From: JAKAVN01 sp963796565
Lineage (GTDB): Bacteria; Desulfobacterota; Binatia; Binatales; Binataceae
Direction: 5' to 3'
Length of the DNA: 64,000 nt
Assembly: GCA_963796565.1 (NCBI GenBank)
Contig: CAWCMA010000011.1
Location: 1-64,000, forward strand
The notes below the pieces were generated by a model, which searched no databases, was not told the origin of the DNA, and saw only the letters and a program-made list of their open reading frames with translations. Both the position numbers and the translations under genes were made by a program. Shown piece after piece: positions 8,915 to 16,749 of the stretch; positions within the stretch are counted from its first letter, which is position 1; each line of letters begins with the position of its first letter.

Positions 8915-9015
8915 GCGGAGAGGATCGTACTGGGATGGATCCAGGTCGGCTAGCGCCTGCGTCAGCGTCCTGAAGGCCAGCAGCTTCTCAGCTCATCCGG
9001 ATAACCAAACGGCAT
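8915..9015 (-). pseudogene. Broken second copy of the MPFG small gene
   Basis: From the ATG at 9015 the frame reads MPFGYPDEL, almost the same start as the 62-aa gene at 15001 (MPFGDPDEL). A missing base after this point throws the frame into a stop within 17 codons. Restoring it gives a helical continuation (LLAFRTLTQALADLDPSQY). It is the remnant of a small island gene that was duplicated or exchanged. Confidence 0.5.
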
Positions 9016-9079
9016 TCCAAACCCCCTCCCCCCAGCCCCTCAACAAGCCAGTGCAAGACGGCTCCACGAGCCGCCATTC
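8990..9079. repeat. Module repeat a: MPFG gene start plus upstream region
   Basis: This stretch aligns along about 90 bp with 14976-15064 (ACCAAACGGCAT, CCAGCCCC, ACGGCTC-CGAGCC in common). It contains the first codons and upstream region of the MPFG small gene. Here it runs directly into att-like site 2; at the other copy it runs into the regulator 5' module. Confidence 0.6.
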
Positions 9080-9101
9080 GTTTCAGATACGTTTCAGATG
9101 A
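9073..9101. repeat. att-like direct repeat, site 2 (internal)
   Basis: The sequence CGTTTCAGATACGTTTCAGATG is the second copy of the tandem TCAGAT core seen at 6170 and 16558. The flank to its right (9139-9200) also resembles the flank to the right of site 3 (TGAATGATTT, GTTAAG, CGACGAA). It would be the junction of two tandem elements, by inference. Confidence 0.6.
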
Positions 9102-9344
9102 GGGGCTCCGCTGCCGAGTCCAGCTCTTGAAAGGAGCGGCGGCGGAGCGTGAAAAGTTGAATGATTTTATGAGGTTAAGTGTGAAACGACGAAACGACGT
9201 CCAGGCAAGCTGGATCGCGCAGTAGATGCGCGCCGCTCCCCCCCTTCAAGCGGCCGTTCCCCTGGTCGAGAGACCGCTCACTAAAATTCATAATGTCCGC
9301 GGAGAGGAAAGGTCTTCCCTCGGGTCAGTAGCGATGATCGGCGT

Positions 9345-9700
9345 CGTTTGATCACCATGACGAAGCTGACCGAACTGCAATCTTTCCGCCGTGCTCGACG
9401 ATGCCGACCAGGTCGACCACCGCCCGCGTCGGCGGCGCGAGACGCAGCGCTACACGCCGACCGGTGCGCAACGACGAGGACGCGCTCACGCGGGCGATCG
9501 TCGTACTGGCCAGCCGATATATCTGCGGATCGTCTCCCTGTTACGCGGCGCCGGCTGCGCGATGAGCTCAAAGTGCCGCGCAAACATCTTGTGGCTGACG
9601 ATTGGTTTGCGCCTGGGGCCTGAGCGACGCATACCACGTGGAATTACGATGTCGTGAGCTTCGCGATCCAGGAACGCAGGACCAGCATCTGACCTATATT
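9345..9700 (+). pseudogene. Remnant of an IS3-family transposase (OrfB, integrase catalytic core start)
   Basis: Pieces of an IS3-type OrfB are readable across shifting frames: a TQRYTPT stretch, EDALTRAIVVLASRY, then LRIVSLLRGAG, then DELKVPRKH, and finally LRLGPERR with a degraded trace of the following WSYDFV. These are in the correct order for the HTH_21 to DDE boundary of IS3/IS407-like transposases, but several frameshifts prevent one reading frame. No terminal inverted repeats or target duplication were recognised. It sits just downstream of the STAND gene and marks past transposition into the island. Confidence 0.6.
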
Positions 9701-9731
9701 GTGCGGCGCGTAACTTTTGTGATTTGGCCGG

Positions 9732-12700
9732 TTAGAAGCCGTCGTCGACGCTCTGATATTCCTCACGCGCCGGCGACAACGACCGCATCGTCAGGACGCC
9801 GGTCCGCTCAGGGAGGTTGAATGCACGGGGGTTCCTATGTGAGTCAGAGACCGGCAAGCGGAACACCGCAGATAGCAACCAAGCCATCGCGTAATTGACG
9901 TCCACCTCAACATCGAAGCTTCGAGACCAGTCCTGGAGTCGCTCGCGCTCTTCGGTCTGGAACTGCTCGATCGATTCCCCTGCGGCCAGCCGCCGAAGCA
10001 AGGCAATCGGCGGGTCGTCCGATGTTGACGTATTCGCGGCAGCCGCCGTCGCTTCAACCAAGGAGACGCGCTCATTTCTCTGGCGCGCTCGAAGATCTGC
10101 CAATAATTCGTCACGCTTGTCGCCGCCGACAATTCCTATCGCCATCAGAAGTGGGCCTGCTATTTCTGGCGCATCATCGCGCGCGGCGATGGCCAGTTCG
10201 TCGGTTTCGATGACAAGCCTTTTCGCGGCGGCGCGGTCGAACAGCGCCCAAGCCGTCGCCTGTGCGACGGGCCGGTGTAGCGGCGATCCTGGGAGACCAG
10301 GGCTGCCAATCGTCTCCATCAAGACGGACGTGATCCGATCGTCGTCCTTGTTGGCAAGTGCGTACAAAGCCGCGCACGCGACGAAGGGGTCCGGGGCGCT
10401 GGTTGCCGCGGCGAGCAAGGCATCGATCGCCGAGCCCGGGAGGGTCTCATATGCCCCCAATGCCGCAGCCGCAGCGCGGCCTACACTATGCTGGGCCCAC
10501 GTCTGGCCGTAGCCTTGATCGCTGCTGAAATCACGCCGATCTCCTAGCAGCGCGACGAGCGACTCAACCGCCTCAGGCCACTGCTCTTTTCGCATCATAT
10601 CCGCCCAAGCCAGCCGCACATCGGCACTTGCGTCTTCCGACGCAGCGACCAGCGCTTGGCGCTCACTCGCCTCTGCGGTAGCGACTAGCTCGGTCAAAGC
10701 TGCTCGACGCACCGCATATTTCGGGTGGTTCCGAGCCTCTTCCAATACCGACTTGGCCGTGGGGTGGTGGGAGATACGCATGGCGTGCAGCGCCGCCAAG
10801 CCGTCCGTCGCGTTCTCTGTCGCAAGCAGCCGGCGGACTCCATCAAGCGAATCGAGGCCGGCGACGGCCGCTATGCGCACCAGCGGCCTCAAGACAGTCG
10901 GCGCTACCGTCAGAAGAAGGTGCGAAACCTCCGCTCCGGCCGCCTCTGTCAGCATGTCGCCTACAGATTTCAGATCATCTCCACCGAGTGCAGCGGCCAG
11001 CGCCTGCGCGATCCCAGCTTCAGGTTCATCAAACGACCGAGTCAGCCTCTCCGCGCGCGCTCGAAGGACGGCCTGATCGTGCTTCCGAGACCCGATGTTC
11101 GACAGGGTTATCAGGTCCGCCACAAGCTGAAGCCGCCGGTCCTTTGTCGTCGCCGAGGCCACGTTTTGAAGATGCGCGTCTAGAGATTCGTCGGAGCTGT
11201 CGGCGGCGGCAGCAATCTCGATTAGCTGATGACGGAGTCCGTCATCTTCGATATCCGCGCGTCTGAGCGCCGCATCTAACAGGTCGTGGAGACTTGGATC
11301 CCAATGCTGCGCGACTGCCCACCACGCGTGGCTTTGCGCCCAATCGTCGGCGCACTCGAGGAGAACGCGCATCTCCGTCGGCGTCCCACCGCCTCGATTG
11401 TTGCCGAGCAGGTCAGCGAGAGCATAGACGAGGAGCCGACGGTGCTGGTGAGCGGGAATCCAGTCGATCCCCTCTCGGGAGCGACGCAGTCGCACAGCGA
11501 CCTTCATCGCCTTGCGCGGGTTATAATATCGGTCGCCGGGCTCTTGTAAAATGCAGTCGGCATCGTACGCATCGATCGAATGCTCTTCAGCGCGCCGCGC
11601 CTCCGCGCGATGTTCCCGTTCCATCCACTCGTCGACCTCGGCCTCCGCCGCGGCGATTCTATCAACGACGGCGTCGAAATCTGGTCGGTCGCCACGTAGA
11701 ACGCCTGCAACGATGGCTTCGACGCTTTGGGATGGACCGCCGAGTTCCATGAGGTTGTCTAGCGCATCCGAGAACGCTGAACCGCTGTCGGGGCAGAGGC
11801 TCACCAACAGCGGGACGATTTCCTCGTTGTAGTCCGTTCGGCTGAACGGCAGCACGTCGCGAATAAAACGTTCCACCAGCGGCCGCGTGTGAGCATCCGC
11901 GCGCAGCGCTTTGATCACGTCTTCGCTGACCGCAGGGTCTGTCCACGTCTCACGAAAGAGTTCGTCCCTCGGTCCGCCTTCGACCAGCATACGCGCTAGC
12001 TTCGCCGGCAGGTGATCTGCTGAGCCAAATCGTGCCAGCTCTCGCAGCGCGCGCTCAAAATCATTGTGTCCCTCCGCGCTGGCGGTCGCGGTATCGAGGT
12101 AAGCATCGAGCTTGAAACAAGTCGCCGATGAGAGCTTTAGCTCCACCTCCTTGAGCTTGTTCACAGAGCGGAGCACCCCCAGCACTGTCTCAATGCCCCA
12201 GTCCGAACCCGGAGAATCCCACGCGGCAAGCGCGTCCGCGATCTTCGCCAGGACATGTTCCGCATCCGACTTTCGCCGCATAATGGCAATTCGCAGCCCC
12301 TCTTCCACGCGCGGGTGATAGAAGGCGAGCGAATTCCCATCCCGGCGAAGGTTGCGGCCAGCTACCAAAAAATCAGTCAATCCATCGACATCAGGCCGAA
12401 GTGCCGACTCGGATTGGCGTAGCCTGCGAAGAAGCCTTGGAATCACGTCGACAGCCAGCGTGCCGCGCGCGCTCAGCACCGCCCAGATAACGGCCGCGCT
12501 CTTAACCCCATCGCTGCCAAACGCTGCGATCTGATCGGCGACCACGCTGGAGATTGCGTCGACTTGTGATTCCGCCGCAATATCTGCAGCCTCACGTGGC
12601 GAGTTTGCGTCTTCGCGGCCGAGGGCGACTAGGAAGCGGTCGATCTCATAGGGTCTCGAGAGCACCTGCAGCGCAGCGTCACGATAGGCCTTAGCCAGCG

Positions 12701-14012
12701 CCAAGGTGGGTACGCTTAAATCACTGCTGATCCTATCGTAAATCTCGGCGAGGCGCGCGGGGCCATAGTCTTCGATCTCGATCGGGACGAGATATGGCCG
12801 GAGCCCAGAGGCGAGTCTTTGGCCGGCGCTCTGCAGGATATCTGAGCGCGAGGTTATGATGAATTTGCGGCCTGCGCCTGCGCTACGCAAAAGCTTCGGC
12901 AACTCGTCGCTCCAGCGGTCGGCTTCCGGGCTAAGACGATTGCCGCCCCAAGGGTCGCGCAGGTGGAATACAATCGGCCCACTACGCGGAAACTGCCCTC
13001 GCACATAGCCCGGTCCATACTCCTCCCCAACGACTTCGAAAGGCGGAACCTCGCGCCGAAGGTCCAGCTCAAGAATATCAGCCGTTAGCGTCTTGCCGGT
13101 GCCTGACGGCCCGGCGATCACAACTGCATGAAGATTATCGAGTGACCTCCGGATCGCGTCGTAGGAATTCGGCCGGACATAGTGATCCATCGTGCGCGTC
13201 GGCAACACCGACCCCCCATGACGGACGAGCAGCGTCTGCAGGTCGGCCTTGGTCCACCGCCCGCCATCAGCGCCCATCATGCGCTGTCGAACAGCGTCTC
13301 GCAGGGCTCGAATGCATGCCGGGTGGCTTGCCGGTGGAACGTGCCCATGCTGGGCGAGCAAGCGCTCGATGCGGCCTTGCAGAATCTCGACGGTGACGCC
13401 GTCACAGATCAGGATGCGCGGTGCAAGTGCGGCCTGCGCTGCGACAGTGAACCCGGCGCGGGCATAGGGCGGCAGCTCATGGACTTCCGGAAAGTCGAAG
13501 AGATGGTCCCCTCGGTGAGGGCGCAGACCAGCCTGCACGCTTTCGTTCGTTACAAAGATATAGTGCTTCGTGGCGTTGGCGGCGAGCACGGCGAGAGGCC
13601 GGGCGCGTGCTTTGGCGCCTGCTGCGCCATCTTTGTCGTGCTTTCCGTTCAGAACATCGGCGAAGGCAGTCGTCGACCAGGGGTCCGTGGAACGAGATTT
13701 TGCTTGCACGACCAGCTCAAACCGGCCGCCCTCCGCTGTCACACGCAACGACGCGTTCTCGGGCTCGCGTACGGATGCCTCGATGTCCTCGTGCGAGCGT
13801 GGCTCAATGACGACCCATTCCGCCGCTTCCTTGGCCAACATGAGATAGAGCGCCACCCAGACTGTGACCCCGATCTGATACTCATATCCGGCGTAGGAGG
13901 GGTTGCCCGTCGTTGCCTTCACTCGTGCGGGCACCTCCGTTTCATCAGCACGCCGACGGGTCCTTCGCTTCCCAGCTTTGGTTCCTGAGGTCGGTTCAGC
14001 CGCCACGGCCAC
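9732..14012 (-). CDS. Antiviral-type STAND NTPase with N-terminal Cap4-like nuclease and C-terminal HEAT-like repeats
   Basis: The protein has about 1430 residues. Numbering here is from a TTG at 14042; the GTG codons at 14012 and 14006 are likelier starts. Residues 46-180 carry GYEYQ, a glutamate/aspartate pair in SHEDIE and QAK at 113-115, the pattern of PD-(D/E)xK nucleases of the Cap4 type. A P-loop GPSGTGKT lies at 311-318, a Walker-B-like strand GPIVFHLRDPWG follows, and KFIITSR at 403-409 is the sensor motif of STAND ATPases. The remaining 900 residues are helical, and about 1050-1340 are HEAT/PBS-lyase-like repeats. This effector-switch-sensor layout is that of Avs-like defence proteins, which cut DNA after binding a phage protein. 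It overlaps the upstream HEPN-like gene. Which phage protein is sensed is unknown. Confidence 0.85.
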   Translation of the reverse strand: MAVAAEPTSGTKAGKRRTRRRADETEVPARVKATTGNPSYAGYEYQIGVTVWVALYLMLAKEAAEWVVIEPRSHEDIEASVREPENASLRVTAEGGRFELVVQAKSRSTDPWSTTAFADVLNGKHDKDGAAGAKARARPLAVLAANATKHYIFVTNESVQAGLRPHRGDHLFDFPEVHELPPYARAGFTVAAQAALAPRILICDGVTVEILQGRIERLLAQHGHVPPASHPACIRALRDAVRQRMMGADGGRWTKADLQTLLVRHGGSVLPTRTMDHYVRPNSYDAIRRSLDNLHAVVIAGPSGTGKTLTADILELDLRREVPPFEVVGEEYGPGYVRGQFPRSGPIVFHLRDPWGGNRLSPEADRWSDELPKLLRSAGAGRKFIITSRSDILQSAGQRLASGLRPYLVPIEIEDYGPARLAEIYDRISSDLSVPTLALAKAYRDAALQVLSRPYEIDRFLVALGREDANSPREAADIAAESQVDAISSVVADQIAAFGSDGVKSAAVIWAVLSARGTLAVDVIPRLLRRLRQSESALRPDVDGLTDFLVAGRNLRRDGNSLAFYHPRVEEGLRIAIMRRKSDAEHVLAKIADALAAWDSPGSDWGIETVLGVLRSVNKLKEVELKLSSATCFKLDAYLDTATASAEGHNDFERALRELARFGSADHLPAKLARMLVEGGPRDELFRETWTDPAVSEDVIKALRADAHTRPLVERFIRDVLPFSRTDYNEEIVPLLVSLCPDSGSAFSDALDNLMELGGPSQSVEAIVAGVLRGDRPDFDAVVDRIAAAEAEVDEWMEREHRAEARRAEEHSIDAYDADCILQEPGDRYYNPRKAMKVAVRLRRSREGIDWIPAHQHRRLLVYALADLLGNNRGGGTPTEMRVLLECADDWAQSHAWWAVAQHWDPSLHDLLDAALRRADIEDDGLRHQLIEIAAAADSSDESLDAHLQNVASATTKDRRLQLVADLITLSNIGSRKHDQAVLRARAERLTRSFDEPEAGIAQALAAALGGDDLKSVGDMLTEAAGAEVSHLLLTVAPTVLRPLVRIAAVAGLDSLDGVRRLLATENATDGLAALHAMRISHHPTAKSVLEEARNHPKYAVRRAALTELVATAEASERQALVAASEDASADVRLAWADMMRKEQWPEAVESLVALLGDRRDFSSDQGYGQTWAQHSVGRAAAAALGAYETLPGSAIDALLAAATSAPDPFVACAALYALANKDDDRITSVLMETIGSPGLPGSPLHRPVAQATAWALFDRAAAKRLVIETDELAIAARDDAPEIAGPLLMAIGIVGGDKRDELLADLRARQRNERVSLVEATAAAANTSTSDDPPIALLRRLAAGESIEQFQTEERERLQDWSRSFDVEVDVNYAMAWLLSAVFRLPVSDSHRNPRAFNLPERTGVLTMRSLSPAREEYQSVDDGF

Positions 14013-14877
14013 TTGCCTTGAGCAGGATACGGACGAACGCAAACATACGCGCGAACAGATAGTCGAGCTGTTCTGGAGCGGTCAGCAGCTCTTGGCTCGT
14101 TTCGGAATGGCGGATGCGAAAGCTATTGCCGACATTTGTGAGGGCGATCGCCTCGTCGCCTAACACCTGGCGCAATCTCGTCCCGGGCCGAGCCGTACGG
14201 TCCAGCAGCGTGTCTGCTTGCACCTTCTTGCTCGCTCCCGGCTCAAGCGTCTTCAAACGCTCGAATGCATCCCATAGCTTCTCGAGCGAATCTTGCCGGT
14301 CCTCGGGCTTGGGAGAAGCTATTCGTTGTCGCGCTGCCTCAAGGAGACGGTCGGTCTCGCCATCGCCGGTGTTGAAAAGCGTCAATGCCAGCGCCTCAGC
14401 TAGCGGCTGAGGCAGCAGCCGGCGCGCCTCGCCGGTCGCGTCGATCTCGTAGGCTAGGGCGTTCCGGGAGAAGAGCAGGTTCACCTCACCGATGAACTGT
14501 TGCTGCCCGGCCTGCCTGTGCCAGCTCAGGTGGTAGTGGCGAAAAAAAGAGTGGTACGAACCTTGGATTGGCTGCCCGACAGCGCGCACACAGAACTCCA
14601 ACAGATCCAGAACAACGGGAGTAGCGGGCACAGTGTGCAACGAGGGAGGCCACTCGGCACTCGGCACCTCTGCCTCCAGCACCCGGCGAAAGGCTTGCTC
14701 GTCGCACCCGCACGGCCCATTCCCGTCGGCGCATTGTTCGGGAAAGCGGAAGCCGAACGAGCCGTCGCCAATCCGGATCGCGATAAGCGAGTGCAGGCCA
14801 TGCCACGCCCGCTCATCGATCCGATCGACCGTGCGGGGGCGGGCTCCATATTCGCGATCGGTGAAATAACTCACCAT
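13996..14877 (-). CDS. AbiJ/HEPN-like putative defence protein, 293 aa
   Basis: The N-terminal half has FTDRE at the start, a Cys-rich turn (CADGNGPCGCD) and VNLLFSRNALAYEID near residue 135, a pattern I associate with AbiJ N-terminal-domain proteins. The C-terminal third has LEKLWDAFERLKT, LTNVGNSFRIRHSET and LDYLFARMF, the characteristic end of HEPN-like abortive infection proteins, with Arg254/Arg256 and His257 as candidate active or binding residues. HEPN domains are usually RNases. The family assignment is from remembered patterns, with no search done. The gene overlaps both its neighbours, the 62-aa gene upstream and the STAND gene downstream by about 17 bases, so the three are likely translated as a unit. 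A regulatory or second-effector role for the STAND protein is inferred. Confidence 0.65.
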   Translation of the reverse strand: MVSYFTDREYGARPRTVDRIDERAWHGLHSLIAIRIGDGSFGFRFPEQCADGNGPCGCDEQAFRRVLEAEVPSAEWPPSLHTVPATPVVLDLLEFCVRAVGQPIQGSYHSFFRHYHLSWHRQAGQQQFIGEVNLLFSRNALAYEIDATGEARRLLPQPLAEALALTLFNTGDGETDRLLEAARQRIASPKPEDRQDSLEKLWDAFERLKTLEPGASKKVQADTLLDRTARPGTRLRQVLGDEAIALTNVGNSFRIRHSETSQELLTAPEQLDYLFARMFAFVRILLKASGRGG

Positions 14878-15001
14878 CCAAATATAGCAGGTCTAGCAGC
14901 TCGCGCTCGAATATCGACCGGCGCCTTAGAGCGCGTGCTGTCCGCATCGCCGAGGCCAGCGTCTTCTCCCGCTTCAACTCGTCTGGGTCACCAAACGGCA
15001 T
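14813..15001 (-). CDS. Small 62-aa protein at the head of the defence operon
   Basis: An ATG at 15001 follows GGGAGGAATT, one of the best ribosome binding sites in the window. The predicted protein begins MPFGDPDELKREK and is largely charged helix (ARALRRRSIFERELLDLLYL). It has no recognised domain. Its 3' part overlaps the start of the 293-aa gene by about 65 bases in another frame. A broken copy of the same gene start exists at 9015. It could be a small regulator or accessory of the defence system; alternatively the downstream gene has taken over its 3' end. Confidence 0.5.
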   Translation of the reverse strand: MPFGDPDELKREKTLASAMRTARALRRRSIFERELLDLLYLDGELFHRSRIWSPPPHGRSDR

Positions 15002-15064
15002 CCCCAATTCCTCCCGCCACCCAGCCCCACAAACCCCCGCAAGGCGGCTCGCGGAGCCATTCCA
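14976..15064. repeat. Module repeat a, second copy
   Basis: This is the start and upstream region of the 62-aa MPFG gene, aligning with 8990-9079. It includes the Shine-Dalgarno region and an imperfect palindrome around GGCTCGCGGAGCC. Confidence 0.6.
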
Positions 15065-15528
15065 CATTGAATTTGGCGGCTGAGGGGGGTGGCGGTGGAG
15101 AGTCTGAAGGACATTGAATTACGCAGTGTCCGAATCGCGTGGGGCGTCGCCTTGCCCATGGACTGGCGCGGCTCCGTTTAGATGGACGGTAACATCACGA
15201 GAAAAATCGTCCGACGTATTTCTAGAGCGATAGCGGCATCACAGGCTAAAACCCGAGCCGGAGGTAGCGTACAAGAGCCCGATCCCGAGCGGCAGCAACA
15301 CCATCTCCAAGATAGTTGGTCAGGCGGCGATGATAAATAGCGACCTGAGCAGCGCAATGACAAGCCAGCAGGCGGCTGCTTTTGTGGCGAATCGCGGGCC
15401 TCCCACTCCTGCCATCCCGGGCGGAGCCGTTGAGCGCCCCAAGGGAGACTCGTCGCGACGTGAACCTTGAGGAGGGAGATCGTCTCGCCTATGGCAGAAC
15501 CTCTTCTCCTCGGCACGCTTGCGGATAC
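15002..15528. other. Region of module repeats and decay
   Basis: No intact gene is supported. The left part is the upstream region of the defence operon. At 15061-15124 there is a plus-strand copy of the regulator 5' module. The rest (15180-15528) lies downstream of the truncated PAPS-reductase-like gene and has only short, conflicting frames, some with hydrophobic runs. Confidence 0.45.
15061..15124 (+). repeat. Module repeat b: inverted copy of the regulator 5' end
   Basis: On the plus strand this reads GAGGGGGGTGGCGGTGGAG and then the codons for V-E-S-L-K-D-I from a GTG at 15095. The minus strand at 16540-16477 has the same leader and the same seven codons at the start of the HTH regulator gene. 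The similarity fades downstream, so this copy is a promoter and gene-start remnant in opposite orientation. Confidence 0.6.
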
Positions 15529-15984
15529 TCACGGCTCGCCGGCTTCGTCGCGGCTGATGCCGAAGTATTGATGGACGGGTATCGCGCGATCGCGGCGCTG
15601 TCGCCGTTTGAGCCCGAGCAACTCCTCGCGGATGAAGTGCTCGATAGCCTCGATTTTAAAGTCGGTCGTACATCGCCGCGGCATAATGGCTGGGCGCTCA
15701 ACCCCAACCTTCGTATATGCCGGAATTGAGGTGTGCCCCTTTTTCCACGACCGTTCGCCGATGACGGCATCGCCCAGCTTGCCGCGCGTCCGCACGTGAA
15801 TTCGCGGCCATTCCAGCGTCTTCAGCCACGCGAGATGATCGTAGACAGCCGCCGGCTCTTCCTGTGTGTCGGCGCAGATGGCGACCAACGATTCGGGCAC
15901 CTTGATGGTGCCGTCGTGCATGAGCAGGTAGATTGCGGTGCTCTGCACGCCAGCGCCCAACAGTAGGACGTGATGCTCGGTCAT
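15529..15984 (-). CDS. PAPS-reductase-like (adenine nucleotide alpha hydrolase fold) protein, 3'-truncated
   Basis: The N-terminus has LLLGAGVQSTA, the PP-loop variant of this fold, followed by ADTQEEP, which fits the substrate-pocket strand, and RRCTTDFKIEAI, the usual second nucleotide-contact region. The family is common on phages and islands, sometimes in DNA or RNA modification contexts. Here the protein stops at 151 residues, right after YFGISRDEA. Relatives continue for another hundred or so residues, including a CxxCP-type cysteine cluster, so the gene appears truncated or frameshifted. The start overlaps the stop of the HTH gene by four bases (ATGA), showing they were an operon. Activity is doubtful. 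Confidence 0.65.
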   Translation of the reverse strand: MTEHHVLLLGAGVQSTAIYLLMHDGTIKVPESLVAICADTQEEPAAVYDHLAWLKTLEWPRIHVRTRGKLGDAVIGERSWKKGHTSIPAYTKVGVERPAIMPRRCTTDFKIEAIEHFIREELLGLKRRQRRDRAIPVHQYFGISRDEAGEP

Positions 15985-16506
15985 GCTGCTGTCCGCCGCG
16001 GTCGATTGCGCCCGGTGCCACGACGGCTCGCGTGTCGACGCCCGTTGATGATTTTCGTGATATGCGGACGGCTCACCTTGTACTCAATGGCGAGTAGCCG
16101 CTTGGGCTCGCCGGCCTTATGCCGCGAGCGAATGTCGACGACTTTCTCCGGCTTCAGGTGCCGCTTGCCGGGGATTGCGGCGTCCTTGACGGCAGAGGCC
16201 AGGTAGCGCCGCACGGCATAGATGATGACGTCCGCGTCTATCTTCAGCGTTTGACAGATGACGTTCAGCGAAAGCGCGCCGATCTCGGGTCGCTCGAACC
16301 AATCGACCACCTCGGCGAGCGTCCCGTTGTCCGCGTCTTCCAGCCCGACTAGCGGCTCGTTTTGCGATAGCCCGACGAGGTCTTCCAGGGCTTGGCTGAG
16401 AATTTTAAGGGCCAGGCGCCGCGATGGACGCCCTTCAAAAATCCGGGTTGCCGTCTTCGTCGACCCGTTCGACGATGCGCAATATGATGTCCTTGAGACT
16501 CTCCAC
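15981..16506 (-). CDS. HTH DNA-binding regulator with an apparent frameshift
   Basis: From a GTG at 16506, preceded by GGGAGGGGGGC, the frame reads 23 codons (starting VESLKDIILRIVER and ending DEDGNPDF) and stops. Removing one T from the five-T run at about 16440 fuses it to the following frame, which is open without a good start until the GTG at 16310. The joined protein would be 174 residues. Its C-terminus has a helix-turn-helix (LLAIEYKVSRPHITKIINGRR) like phage and island regulators. The run of T could be a sequencing error, a slippery site or a real mutation. Downstream it overlaps the PAPS-reductase-like gene. Confidence 0.6.
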
Positions 16507-16540
16507 CGCCCCCCTCCCTACCCGCAGCCAATTCAGTGCG
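16477..16540 (-). repeat. Module repeat b: regulator 5' end
   Basis: This is the leader and first codons of the HTH regulator. It matches the inverted remnant at 15061-15124 (TGAATT, GGGGGG, GGCGGTGGAGAGTCT). Confidence 0.6.
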
Positions 16541-16557
16541 AATCGCGCCGCGCGACC

Positions 16558-16586
16558 GCCGCTCGTGTCAGATGTGTGTCAGATGG
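16558..16586. repeat. att-like direct repeat, site 3 (right island boundary)
   Basis: The sequence CGTGTCAGATGTGTGTCAGATGG is the third copy of the tandem TCAGAT core. Host genes (the RND pump) begin about 165 bases further on, so this is taken as the right end of the island. The 16587-16749 stretch holds no gene. Confidence 0.6.
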
Positions 16587-16749
16587 AGCCCTGCGCAGCC
16601 GGACGAGGCTGTCCGAAAGGCGGGCGTGAAACCGCGAAAAACTGAATGATTTGAACTAGTTAAGCCTCACCCGACGAAGCGAGCCCAAACGCAAATTCGG
16701 CGAGCCTATGATAGCGCCGAATCGCGCGCCATGCGAGCGCAGGCGTGAG

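Noticed and set aside
13182..13988. Plus-strand frame of 268 codons opposite the start of the STAND gene
   Set aside because: It lies wholly inside a gene with clear nuclease and P-loop motifs; composition is that of an antisense frame.
6041..16716. Similar 20-base stretches (CGGCGAG..CCTATGA..TAGCG) at about 6045 and 16695, outside the att-like sites
   Set aside because: They might be host direct repeats flanking the whole island, but two small gaps are needed to align them and the length is short; not enough for a claim.
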